Below are positions 1 through 7,834 of a stretch of 64,000 nt of DNA, piece after piece. The position numbers were made by a program, and so were the translations under genes. Position 1 is the stretch's first letter, and every line of letters starts with the position of its first letter. Below the pieces are notes generated by a model. That model had not been told where the DNA came from. It saw nothing but the letters and a program-made list of their open reading frames with translations, and did not search any database. The DNA comes from Arthrobacter silvisoli (lineage in GTDB: Bacteria > Actinomycetota > Actinomycetes > Actinomycetales > Micrococcaceae), in NCBI RefSeq assembly GCF_003369445.1, contig NZ_QRCU01000078.1, positions 88,116 to 152,115 on the forward strand. Reading direction: 5' to 3'.

Positions 1-84
1 GCCGCCGGGTCCAAGGCCGACGTCGCCGCCGCCGTCATCGACCGGATCGGCGCCGAGCTCGAGCGAGTATCGCCCGCCGGCTGA
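1..84 (+). CDS. coaBC: C-terminal end of a probable phosphopantothenoylcysteine decarboxylase/synthase (partial)
   Basis: Only the last 27 codons are present, open from base 1 and ending in TGA at 82-84. The residues resemble the C-terminal helix of CoaBC (a GSK(A/R)-x-VA pattern followed by a hydrophobic helix). In actinobacteria coaBC normally lies directly upstream of metK, so the assignment rests on position plus a short match. CoaBC makes 4'-phosphopantetheine from 4'-phosphopantothenate in coenzyme A synthesis. The fragment is too short for motif checks, so another product cannot be excluded. Confidence 0.55.
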   Translation, partial: AAGSKADVAAAVIDRIGAELERVSPAG

Positions 85-159
85 CGCCGCTCCGGCCGCA
101 TCCTTAGCACGGGGACACACGGCACCGGCCGTTTTCCCTCAACCAAGTAAGGTAGTCAC

Positions 160-1386
160 GTGACTTTACCCCTGCACCACGCCCACGGAAATCCGTCCAA
201 GCTCCGGCTCTTCACCTCAGAGTCAGTCACTGAAGGACACCCGGACAAGATCTGCGACCAGATCAGCGACGCGATCCTCGACGCCCTCCTGGCCGCCGAC
301 CCGGAATCGCGCGTCGCGGTGGAAACCATGGCCACCACGGGCCTGGTGCATGTTGCCGGCGAAGTCACCACCGACGCCTACGTCGAGATCCCGCAGATCG
401 TCCGCGAGACCATCCTGGGCATCGGCTACGATTCCTCGGCCAACGGCTTCGACGGCGCCCGCTGCGGCGTGTCCGTCTCGATCGGTCAGCAGTCCAACGA
501 CATCGCCGGCGGCGTGTTCAACTCGCTTGAGGCCCGTGAGGGCCGCCAGGAGGACGACTACGACCTCCAGGGCGCCGGCGACCAAGGCATCATGTTCGGC
601 TACGCCAGCGATGAGACCCCGTCCTACATGCCCACGCCGATCTGGCTGGCCCACCGCCTCTCCGAGCGGCTCACTGACGTCCGCAAGAGCGGCGAACTGG
701 CGTACCTGCGCCCGGACGGCAAGACCCAGGTGACCGTGGGGTACGACGGGGACCGTCCCGTGTCGGTCGAAACCGTGGTCATCTCCAGCCAGCACGCCGA
801 GGGAACCCCTTTGGATCGGCTGCGCGCCGACCTGGCCGCGCACGTGATCGACCCCGTCCTGGCCGTGTCCAACCTGGATATCTCCCATGTGGCCAACATC
901 CTGAACCCTGCAGGGGCGTTCGTCATCGGCGGACCGGTGGGCGACGCCGGGCTGACCGGCCGCAAGATCATCGTGGACACCTACGGAGGCTTTGCACGTC
1001 ACGGCGGCGGCGCCTTCTCAGGCAAGGACCCGTCGAAGGTGGACCGTTCGGCGGCGTACGCCATGCGCTGGGTCGCGAAGAACGTCGTGGCCGCTGGACT
1101 GGCCAAGCGCGCCGAGATCCAGATCGCCTACGCCATCGGCCAGGCCCGTCCGGTGGGCACCTACGTGGAAACCTTCGGCACGGAAACCGTAGACCCCGCC
1201 AAGATCAGCGAAGCCATCGCCGAGATCTTCGACCTCCGTCCCCGTGCCATCATCGATGCCCTCGACCTGAAGCGTCCGATCTATACCAAGACCGCCGCCC
1301 ACGGCCACTTCGGCAGGGACGAGCCGGACTTCACCTGGGAACGCCTGGACCGCGTGGCGGAGCTGAAGGAATTCTTCAACGCCTGA
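160..1386 (+). CDS. metK: S-adenosylmethionine synthetase
   Basis: Makes S-adenosylmethionine from methionine and ATP in the cytosol. The 408-residue product has the family length and all signature segments: an N-terminal HPDKICDQISDAI block carrying the ATP-binding histidine, the GAGDQG hexapeptide in the middle and the GGGAFSGKD loop in the C-terminal third. The start is GTG at 160 behind an AAGTAAGGT ribosome-binding stretch, and the next conserved block follows within 20 residues. The 75 bp after coaBC show no SAM riboswitch fold that I can recognise. A perfect inverted repeat follows the stop codon before priA. Confidence 0.97.
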   Translation: MTLPLHHAHGNPSKLRLFTSESVTEGHPDKICDQISDAILDALLAADPESRVAVETMATTGLVHVAGEVTTDAYVEIPQIVRETILGIGYDSSANGFDGARCGVSVSIGQQSNDIAGGVFNSLEAREGRQEDDYDLQGAGDQGIMFGYASDETPSYMPTPIWLAHRLSERLTDVRKSGELAYLRPDGKTQVTVGYDGDRPVSVETVVISSQHAEGTPLDRLRADLAAHVIDPVLAVSNLDISHVANILNPAGAFVIGGPVGDAGLTGRKIIVDTYGGFARHGGGAFSGKDPSKVDRSAAYAMRWVAKNVVAAGLAKRAEIQIAYAIGQARPVGTYVETFGTETVDPAKISEAIAEIFDLRPRAIIDALDLKRPIYTKTAAHGHFGRDEPDFTWERLDRVAELKEFFNA

Positions 1387-1426
1387 TCCGCACCGCCGGC
1401 GACGCCGCGCTGAAATTGTCAGTGCC

Positions 1427-1456
1427 CCTTGCTTTGCTGGTGCCAGCAAAGCAAGG
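1427..1456. repeat. Perfect 14-bp inverted repeat between metK and priA
   Basis: CCTTGCTTTGCTGG at 1427-1440 is exactly complementary to 1443-1456, with only TG between the arms. No T-run follows on either strand, so it is not a canonical intrinsic terminator. It lies 40 bp after the metK stop and 31 bp before the preferred priA start. It may be an mRNA hairpin that ends or protects the metK transcript, or a dyad bound by a protein. Function is not known. Confidence 0.75.
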
Positions 1457-1487
1457 GCCGGAGCCGGATGACAGGGGGGTGACCACG

Positions 1488-3701
1488 ATGGGCGAGGACG
1501 GATTGTTCCCGCTGGCGGAGGGCACGTCTGTGGCGACCCCCCCTGCCATGGCGTCAGCACGCCAGCCTTCCCTACTGCAGGGATTCCCTGCTCAAGCCAC
1601 CGCGGGCGGCCCCGAGCCCGCTGCGGTGGATCCCGTGGCCGCGGTGCTGATCGAATCGCCGCTGCCGCACCTGGACCGGCCCTTCGATTACAGTGTGCCG
1701 GCCAAGTTGGCGGATTCCGCGCTGCCCGGCGTCCGCGTCAAGGTGCGCTTCAACGGCCAGGAACTGAGCGGATACATCCTCGAGCGAAAGGCGGGCGCCC
1801 CGGGCGGCCCGGCGCTCGTGCCCCTGCTCAAGGTCGTGTCCGCTGTCCCGGTGCTCGGACCGTCCCTGCTGGCCTTGGCGTCGGCGGTCGCCGCACGGTA
1901 CGCCGGAACACTCAGCGATGTGCTGCGCACCGCTATCCCGCCCCGCGTTGCCGGCCTTGAGAAGGGCTACCTCGCCGGCGACGAGCTCTTCGACCCTGCC
2001 TCGACGACGGCCAGCGGGACGGCGGCCAGCGGGACGGCAGGCAGCGCCGCGGCAGAGCCAGTGGCGGACGGTCCCGACTCAGGCGGCCCGGAGGCCCCTG
2101 TCATCCGGCGCGATACTGCGGGAGGCTGGGCCTCCTACGGCAACGGCACCGCCTTCCTCCAGCACCTCGCGGCCGGCGGATCCCCGCGCGCCGTCCTCAC
2201 CGCTGTGCAGGGCTACGGCCCGGACGGCTGGCCTCGACTGATCGCGGCCGCCGTCGCCGCGGTACGGTCCTCCGGCCGGGGCGCCGTCGTCGTCGTTCCG
2301 GACCAGCGTGATCTTGACCGCATGGAACAGGCCCTCCTGGAGGTCCTCCCGGCCGCAGACGTCGCACGGCTCACTGCGGACGACGGCCAGACGCCCCGCT
2401 ACCGGAGCTACCTGAGGCTGCTCCGAGGCGACGCCGGGGTGGCGGTCGGCACCCGTTCGGCGGCCTATGCACCCGTTCAGGCTCTCGGCCTGGTGGTGTG
2501 CTGGGACGACGGCGACGACCTCCACATCGACCAGCGCGCACCCTATGCCCACAGCCGCGAAGTCCTGCTCCTGCGCAGCGAGCAGGAATCGGCGGCCTGC
2601 CTCATGGCCGCGCACAGCAGGAGCACCGAACTGCAGCGCCTGGCCGGCACCGGCTGGGCCGTGGCGGTCGAAGCTCCGCGGCCGGTGGTGCGCAGCAGGA
2701 GCCCGCGGGTCCTGAACACCGCGGACAGTTTCGAGCAGGAGCGGGACCCCTTGGCCCGCATCGCCAGGCTGCCCGGGGCGGCGTGGCGTGCCGCGAAGGA
2801 AGGGCTGGAACGCGGACCGGTGCTCGTGCAGGTGGCCCGCGCCGGGTACGCCCCGTCGCTGGTGTGCGAGGACTGCAGGGAACCGGCGCGCTGCACCAAC
2901 TGCCAGGGACCCCTCGCCATCACGGGGCCCTCCTCGCCGCCGCAATGCCGCTGGTGCTCCACCCCCGCTCCCGAATGGCACTGCCGGCACTGCGGCGGCA
3001 GGCGCCTGCGGCGTGGAGCTGCCGGGGTGCTGCGCACTGCCGAGGAACTCGGCCGTGCTTTTCCGGGGAAGGCAGTCATTACATCGTCGGGCGACCAAGT
3101 GAGGGCCCGGGTCGGAACCTCCCCGGCCCTCGTGGTTGCCACGATCGGCGCCGAGCCCGTGGCCGATGCCGGCTACGCGGCAGCGCTGCTCCTGGACGGA
3201 GACTCATTGCTGCGGCGCGAGAACTTGCGGGCCGGCGAGGACACTGTGCGGCGCTGGTTCAACGCGGCGGCCCTGGTCCGACCCGCGTCGGAGGGTGGAC
3301 TCGTGGTGGTCACGGCGGACGACAGCACGGCCACGGGTGCCTTGCTGCGCTGGGATCCCGCCGGCTTCGCCGCCCGGGAGCTGGACCTGCGGCAGGAACT
3401 GAAGCTGCCGCCTGCGGTGCGTGTCGCCTCCGTGACCGGGCCGCGCGCCGACGTCGTGCACTTCACCGATGCCCTCGGACGCTCCCTGGAGCTGCGCGCC
3501 GTTGGACCGTCCCCCCTCTCGGTGTCGGCCGCCCGCCAGGGCAGCCAGGCCGGGGAGGGCGAGGTGCGCACCCTGCTGTTCATTCCCTATGGGCAGGCGG
3601 CGCAGGCCACCAAGGAGATGCGCGCCGTCAAGGCAGCGAGTGCGGCGAAGCGGACCGCGGGTCCCGTGCAGCTCAGGCTCGACGGCGTGGACGTGCTTTA
3701 G
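1488..3701 (+). CDS. priA: PriA, primosomal protein N' (actinobacterial type without helicase motifs)
   Basis: Replication-restart protein that recognises stalled forks and loads the primosome. The 738-residue product has the N-terminal 3'-end-binding domain and eight zinc-binding cysteines in four CxxC pairs (about residues 460-502), as in the family. Where PriA normally has a Walker A loop (GxTGSGKT), this protein reads AVLTAVQGYGPDGW, and no DEAH box is visible, so ATPase/helicase activity is unlikely. This is known for actinobacterial PriA. I chose ATG 1488, behind AGGGGGG at about 1472-1478; a longer reading from TTG 1416 would translate the palindrome at 1427-1456 and is less likely. 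Confidence 0.93.
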   Translation: MGEDGLFPLAEGTSVATPPAMASARQPSLLQGFPAQATAGGPEPAAVDPVAAVLIESPLPHLDRPFDYSVPAKLADSALPGVRVKVRFNGQELSGYILERKAGAPGGPALVPLLKVVSAVPVLGPSLLALASAVAARYAGTLSDVLRTAIPPRVAGLEKGYLAGDELFDPASTTASGTAASGTAGSAAAEPVADGPDSGGPEAPVIRRDTAGGWASYGNGTAFLQHLAAGGSPRAVLTAVQGYGPDGWPRLIAAAVAAVRSSGRGAVVVVPDQRDLDRMEQALLEVLPAADVARLTADDGQTPRYRSYLRLLRGDAGVAVGTRSAAYAPVQALGLVVCWDDGDDLHIDQRAPYAHSREVLLLRSEQESAACLMAAHSRSTELQRLAGTGWAVAVEAPRPVVRSRSPRVLNTADSFEQERDPLARIARLPGAAWRAAKEGLERGPVLVQVARAGYAPSLVCEDCREPARCTNCQGPLAITGPSSPPQCRWCSTPAPEWHCRHCGGRRLRRGAAGVLRTAEELGRAFPGKAVITSSGDQVRARVGTSPALVVATIGAEPVADAGYAAALLLDGDSLLRRENLRAGEDTVRRWFNAAALVRPASEGGLVVVTADDSTATGALLRWDPAGFAARELDLRQELKLPPAVRVASVTGPRADVVHFTDALGRSLELRAVGPSPLSVSAARQGSQAGEGEVRTLLFIPYGQAAQATKEMRAVKAASAAKRTAGPVQLRLDGVDVL

Positions 3702-3756
3702 GCGAGGTGGCGGCTGGCCGAAGCGTTCAGGGCCGCTGTGGTCGGCACGGTTTCCG

Positions 3757-4842
3757 TCAGCGCCGTTTCCGGCCCCGCAGGGCCACGACTTCTTCCGCCA
3801 CCGCGAGCAGCTGCCGGGCCGAATCCTCCCAGCTGAAGTCTGCAGCCCGCTCCACCGAACGGCGGGATCGCTTCTGCCAGAACTGCCCGTCCTGCAGTTC
3901 CTGCACCGCGGACGTGAACGCGGCGGGCGAGTCCGGGTCCACATAGCTGGCGGCGTCGGCTCCCACCTCCCGGAAGATCGGGATGTCGCTGGCGATCACG
4001 GGGGTGCCCAAGGCCATGGCCTCGACCAGGGGAAGCCCGTAGCCCTCGGCGCGGGACAGACTCACCAGGGCGGTCGCCTTGGCCAGCAGGGCGCTGTACT
4101 CCTCGTCCGTCACGCCATTGTGGAAGCGGACGTCCGCGCCGGCGGGCACCAGGGCCTCCAGCTCGGCCCGGCGCTGCGGGGTGATACGGCTGAGCAGGTG
4201 CAGGGTGAACCCGGGCAGGCCGGCCATGCCGCGGATCATGGTTTCCACGTTCTTGTACGGCATGAACGAGCCCATGTAGAGCAGGGACTTGTCGGCGCCG
4301 CCCTCGGGGTTCCGTGGCTGCTGTCCCGGCTGCGGTGCGTTCCCGACGATCCGCACCGGCCGCCTCGTCAGGCGGTACTTGGCGATGAGGGCTTCGGTGG
4401 TGTGGCTGATGGTGGCCACGACGTCGGCCCTGTTCAGCAGGAGCCGCTGCGGCCAGAAGGCCTTGTGGTAAAGCCGCCACAGCAGCCGCACGGGCGCGGG
4501 CAGGAAGCCCGGTGGGGCGGGGTGCTCATAGTAGATGAGGTCGTGCAGGGTCAGGACGAGGCCGTATTTGCGGCCCAGGGTACCCATGGTCTGCATGGGG
4601 CAGACCACTACGTCGGCGCCGAGCTTATTGACCTCCCGGGCCACGAAGAGTTCCAGCGGCGAGAGCGGGCTGTTGACGAGCGCATGGGGCACGTCCGGCA
4701 GCAGGGCGAGCTGGCGCGTGTCGCTGATCAGCATCGTCACGTCGGCGATCTTCGCGGTGGCTGCGATGAGGCTTGAGCCGTAGCGGCTGATCCCGTCGTG
4801 GTGGTCGGTCCGGGTAAAACGGGCGTCGATGACGATTTTCAC
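3757..4842 (-). CDS. Glycosyltransferase family 4
   Basis: The 361-residue product looks like a retaining GT-B glycosyltransferase. The N-terminal Rossmann half starts MKIVIDARF and has a glycine-rich acceptor-side segment (DGISRYGSSL). The C-terminal half carries EGYGLPLVEAMALGTPVIAS, the E-x7-E nucleotide-sugar signature of GT4 enzymes. It probably moves a sugar from a nucleotide donor onto a cell-envelope glycan or lipid; donor and acceptor cannot be read from the sequence. The GTG start at 4842 overlaps the TGA of the upstream hydrolase gene (GTGA), so the two are translationally coupled. Confidence 0.88.
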   Translation of the reverse strand: MKIVIDARFTRTDHHDGISRYGSSLIAATAKIADVTMLISDTRQLALLPDVPHALVNSPLSPLELFVAREVNKLGADVVVCPMQTMGTLGRKYGLVLTLHDLIYYEHPAPPGFLPAPVRLLWRLYHKAFWPQRLLLNRADVVATISHTTEALIAKYRLTRRPVRIVGNAPQPGQQPRNPEGGADKSLLYMGSFMPYKNVETMIRGMAGLPGFTLHLLSRITPQRRAELEALVPAGADVRFHNGVTDEEYSALLAKATALVSLSRAEGYGLPLVEAMALGTPVIASDIPIFREVGADAASYVDPDSPAAFTSAVQELQDGQFWQKRSRRSVERAADFSWEDSARQLLAVAEEVVALRGRKRR

Positions 4843-5783
4843 GCGGGATGTTCCTCCAGGAAGGTGCGGATGGCGGCTGCAGCGGGTTCCGGCGTCTCGT
4901 AATGGATCAGGTGTCCGACGCCGGGAATCACCACGAGCCGGCCGTCCGGCAGGTTTTCCAGCAGTTTGTGCTGGTCCGGCAGGGTGGCGATCTCGTCTTT
5001 TTCGCCGGCGATGAGCAGGACCGGCAGCTGCAGCCGGGGCGCTGCCTCGGCGACGTGGCTGGACACCGAGGCCTTGAAGGATTCGAGCAGGCTGTTCCGG
5101 TCCGCGAAGGCGGAGAAGTACGCATCGTGCTGGGCGTGCACGAATCCGCGCAACGGCTTGTCGCGCGTCTTGGCCATGGTTTCGCTCATGACGCGTACGA
5201 TCAGCCGGTTCCGCAGCAGCGCCAGGCCCAGCCGCCGCGGCAGCCTCGCCGACAGCTGGTAGTAGAACACGGCGAGCTTGGTCATGAGGCCCTTGGGGCC
5301 TTCCAACGCGGGGGAGGCGATGGGGTTGATCAGCACAAGGGGCGTGACCGTGCCGGGGTGAGCGGCGACGAAATGGCTCGCGATGATGGAGCCGAAGGAA
5401 TGCCCCAGCAGCATAGTGTCGCGGCCGAGGCCGAGCGCGGCCATGAACTCGGAGATGAACTTTCCGTAGCGCTCCACGGTGTGCTCGTCCCGGACAAAGG
5501 CGTCGGAACTGCCGAACCCGGGCAGATCGGGAACAATGACGCGCATTTCCGGCAGCATGTCGACCACCCGGAGCAGTCCGTGGTGGTCGCCGCGGAATCC
5601 GTGGATCACCAGGATGGTGCGGGTGGCGGGTGTGGCGTTGACCGGTTCGTAGGACCAGTAGGCGACTGTGCCGCCGTCGAGCTCCAGGTCCGAGGCGCGG
5701 GTCCGCCCGGCCAGGGACGGGCTGAAGAACGCCGCCTGCGGGTCCGGTGCGGGGCCGGAGCGGCCGGTGTCCAGTTGTTCCAT
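4839..5783 (-). CDS. Alpha/beta-fold hydrolase
   Basis: The 314-residue protein has a complete alpha/beta hydrolase set: oxyanion HGFRGDHHG near residue 61, nucleophile elbow LLGHSFGS with Ser129, acid Asp263 in GEKDE, and His291 in GVGHLIHYE. It probably hydrolyses an ester or a C-C bond; the substrate is unknown. The start is ATG 5783, with AGGA nine bases upstream; an upstream in-frame extension would run into the aldo/keto reductase gene and is rejected. It overlaps the glycosyltransferase gene by a GTGA junction. Confidence 0.88.
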   Translation of the reverse strand: MEQLDTGRSGPAPDPQAAFFSPSLAGRTRASDLELDGGTVAYWSYEPVNATPATRTILVIHGFRGDHHGLLRVVDMLPEMRVIVPDLPGFGSSDAFVRDEHTVERYGKFISEFMAALGLGRDTMLLGHSFGSIIASHFVAAHPGTVTPLVLINPIASPALEGPKGLMTKLAVFYYQLSARLPRRLGLALLRNRLIVRVMSETMAKTRDKPLRGFVHAQHDAYFSAFADRNSLLESFKASVSSHVAEAAPRLQLPVLLIAGEKDEIATLPDQHKLLENLPDGRLVVIPGVGHLIHYETPEPAAAAIRTFLEEHPA

Positions 5784-5841
5784 GCGTAGGGTCCTAAATC
5801 GGCTGGGGTCCAGTTGGCAGCGCTCTTTATGGGCGGCGCTC

Positions 5842-6720
5842 TTAGTTGACGTTGTCCGGGTGCGAACCCGTGCGGTGGTGGCGTTCAAGGGAGGCCAGGC
5901 CGTCCATGTCCTCGGCCGGCAGTTCGAAGTCGAACACCCTGAAGTTTTCCTCGATGCGGGCACCGGAACTCGCCTTGGGGATGACGATGTTGCCCAGTTG
6001 CAGGTGCCAGCGGATCACGATTTGGGCCGGCGTCCTGCCGTGCTTTTCGGCGAGCGCCAGGATGGCCGGGTCGGTCAGCACGTGGCCGCGGCCGAGCGGG
6101 CTCCAGGCCTCGGTGCGGATGCCGAGCTGCTCGTGCAAGGCCCGGAGCTTGCCCTGCTGCAGCCACGGGTGGAGTTCGATCTGGTTGACCGCCGGCACCA
6201 CTTCCGCGGACGACATGAGGGTCTCCAGGTGCGCGGGCTGGAAGTTGGAGACGCCGATCGCCCGGACGCGGCCCTCACGGTAGAGGGTTTCCATGGCCTT
6301 GTAGCTTTCCTGGAACAGTCCCCGCTCGGGGCACGGCCAGTGGATCAGGTAGAGGTCCACGTGGTCCAGGCCCAGCCGTGTCATCGACTCGTCGAAGGCG
6401 CGCAGAGTGGAGTCGTAGCCTTGGTCGTCGTTCCACAGCTTGGTGGTAACGAAGATGTCGTTGCGGGTGAGCGAGTGGAACTCTTCACCGGATCCGCCAG
6501 TGTCTTCAAAGCCGTCCGTCGGGGCGAGCGCCCGGCCGATTCCCTTGCCCACGCCGGTCTCGTTGCCGTACATGGCGGCCGTGTCAAAGTGGCGGTATCC
6601 GGTGGCGATGGCGGTGGACACCAGCCCCGCGGCGTCCGCCGGGGGGACCTTGTACAGACCGAACCCCAACTGGTCGATCAGGACGCCGTTGTTGAGGCTG
6701 AGGCGGGGCGAGGGTTTCAT
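5842..6720 (-). CDS. Aldo/keto reductase
   Basis: NADPH-dependent carbonyl reductase of the AKR TIM-barrel family, 292 residues. The catalytic tetrad is visible: Asp46 and Tyr51 (HFDTAAMYGNE), Lys94 (VTTKLWND) and His127 (YLIHWP). The C-terminal cofactor segment reads IVIPKASS, followed by an RIEENFRVFDFEL segment typical of AKR5-like enzymes. It has a short extra loop (about residues 66-84) between the tetrad Tyr and Lys. The substrate is unknown. The gene lies 58 bp upstream of the hydrolase gene on the same strand and may be cotranscribed with it. Confidence 0.93.
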   Translation of the reverse strand: MKPSPRLSLNNGVLIDQLGFGLYKVPPADAAGLVSTAIATGYRHFDTAAMYGNETGVGKGIGRALAPTDGFEDTGGSGEEFHSLTRNDIFVTTKLWNDDQGYDSTLRAFDESMTRLGLDHVDLYLIHWPCPERGLFQESYKAMETLYREGRVRAIGVSNFQPAHLETLMSSAEVVPAVNQIELHPWLQQGKLRALHEQLGIRTEAWSPLGRGHVLTDPAILALAEKHGRTPAQIVIRWHLQLGNIVIPKASSGARIEENFRVFDFELPAEDMDGLASLERHHRTGSHPDNVN

Positions 6721-6747
6721 AGCAAAGACTCTACCTATCCACCGGGC

Positions 6748-7710
6748 TCACGCGGAGCCACCGAAGCTCACCAGGCGCCGCGCCGTTGCCTCGTCCACGA
6801 TGAGTTCGGTGGCGAGCCGCGCCGCGAGCGCCCCGCGCAGCCCGTCGATCTTGGACGCGCCGGAGACGACGCAGATCCGGCGCCGTACCTGGCGCAGTTG
6901 CTCGTGGCTCGGCCCGGTGCTCCTTTCGTTCAGGGTGATTCCGTCCGAGGACCCGTCGGCGCGGAAGAACACGGTGGCGACGTCGCCCACCACGTCCGAA
7001 CCGGCGAGCAGCTTGAGATCGTCCTCGTCCAGGTAGCCGCCGGCGTACACATGGCTCGGATAGGAGGAATCGACGGAACCCACACCGAAGATCGCGATGC
7101 TCATCCGGTCCTGGAGGTCCAGCACCCGCCGCACACTGCGCTCCTTCCACATTGCGGTCTTGGTGGAGGCATGGTCGAAGAACGCGGGCACGGGGAATTG
7201 TTCCACCCGGGCGCCGTAGGCGATGCCGAAGCGGCGCATGATGTCGCTGGCGTAGGTGATGCCGGTGGTCTGCATGTTTCCGGCCCCGTTGAGCTGGACC
7301 ACGATGCTGTCGTGCGTGATCTTGCGGGTCAGGTGCCGGCTCACGGCGCTGATGGTCGCGCCCCAGGCGACGCCGATGATCGCGTTCGAATCGACCAGCG
7401 GGCCGATGGTGCGGGCGGCCTGCATCGCCACCCGGTCCAGGGTTTCCGCCTCGTTCAGGGTGTCCAGCACGGGGACCACGTGGACATCCACGTTGTATTG
7501 CTCGCGGATCAGCCGCTCCAGTTGCGGGGCTGTGTCCAGGGGGCTGCGGATCTGGATCTGTACCAGCCCGGTGTCGCGGGCAGAGGACAGCAGCCGCGAA
7601 ACGGTGGAGCGGGAGGTCCGCAGCTCCCGTGCAATTGCGTCCATCGTGAGGTCCTGAAGATAGTACATCTGGGCCGCCCTGAGGGCGTCAGAGTGTCGTG
7701 ACCGTGGCAT
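6748..7710 (-). CDS. SorC-family sugar-responsive transcriptional regulator, probable regulator of the glp operon
   Basis: The 320-residue protein has an N-terminal helix-turn-helix (LTMDAIARELRTSRSTVSRLL, residues about 21-42) followed by a SorC effector-binding domain, including GVAWGATISAV and the IFGVGSVDSS phosphosugar-binding loop. It sits divergently from glpD-glpF-glpK, so it most likely responds to a glycerol-derived or other sugar phosphate and controls the neighbouring operon; the effector is inference. I prefer ATG 7710, with GGAGT at 7715-7719, over an upstream in-frame ATG at 7728 that lacks a ribosome-binding site. A TGCACG-based dyad lies just upstream. Confidence 0.88.
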   Translation of the reverse strand: MPRSRHSDALRAAQMYYLQDLTMDAIARELRTSRSTVSRLLSSARDTGLVQIQIRSPLDTAPQLERLIREQYNVDVHVVPVLDTLNEAETLDRVAMQAARTIGPLVDSNAIIGVAWGATISAVSRHLTRKITHDSIVVQLNGAGNMQTTGITYASDIMRRFGIAYGARVEQFPVPAFFDHASTKTAMWKERSVRRVLDLQDRMSIAIFGVGSVDSSYPSHVYAGGYLDEDDLKLLAGSDVVGDVATVFFRADGSSDGITLNERSTGPSHEQLRQVRRRICVVSGASKIDGLRGALAARLATELIVDEATARRLVSFGGSA

Positions 7711-7723
7711 CCCAACTCCATTC

Positions 7724-7737
7724 TGCACGTTCGTGCA
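7724..7737. promoter_or_regulatory. Probable operator dyad in the regulator-glpD intergenic region
   Basis: TGCACGTTCGTGCA is a dyad with 6-bp arms (TGCACG/CGTGCA) around TT. It lies 14 bp upstream of the SorC-type regulator start and about 100 bp upstream of glpD. A second small dyad, CATTC-CAAA-GAATG, lies at 7761-7774. The placement suits autoregulation and control of glpD, but binding is inference. Confidence 0.55.
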
Positions 7738-7834
7738 AATAGCTTGATTTCATTTTCCATCATTCCAAAGAATGGGTGTGCAAGATGCGCCCGGCGTGAT
7801 GCGGCGCACAACCCCAAGCCCCAGGAGAGCAGTT

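Noticed and set aside
84..159. Possible SAM riboswitch ahead of metK
   Set aside because: Only 75 bp lie between coaBC and metK and no conserved SAM-I or SAM-II core can be recognised.
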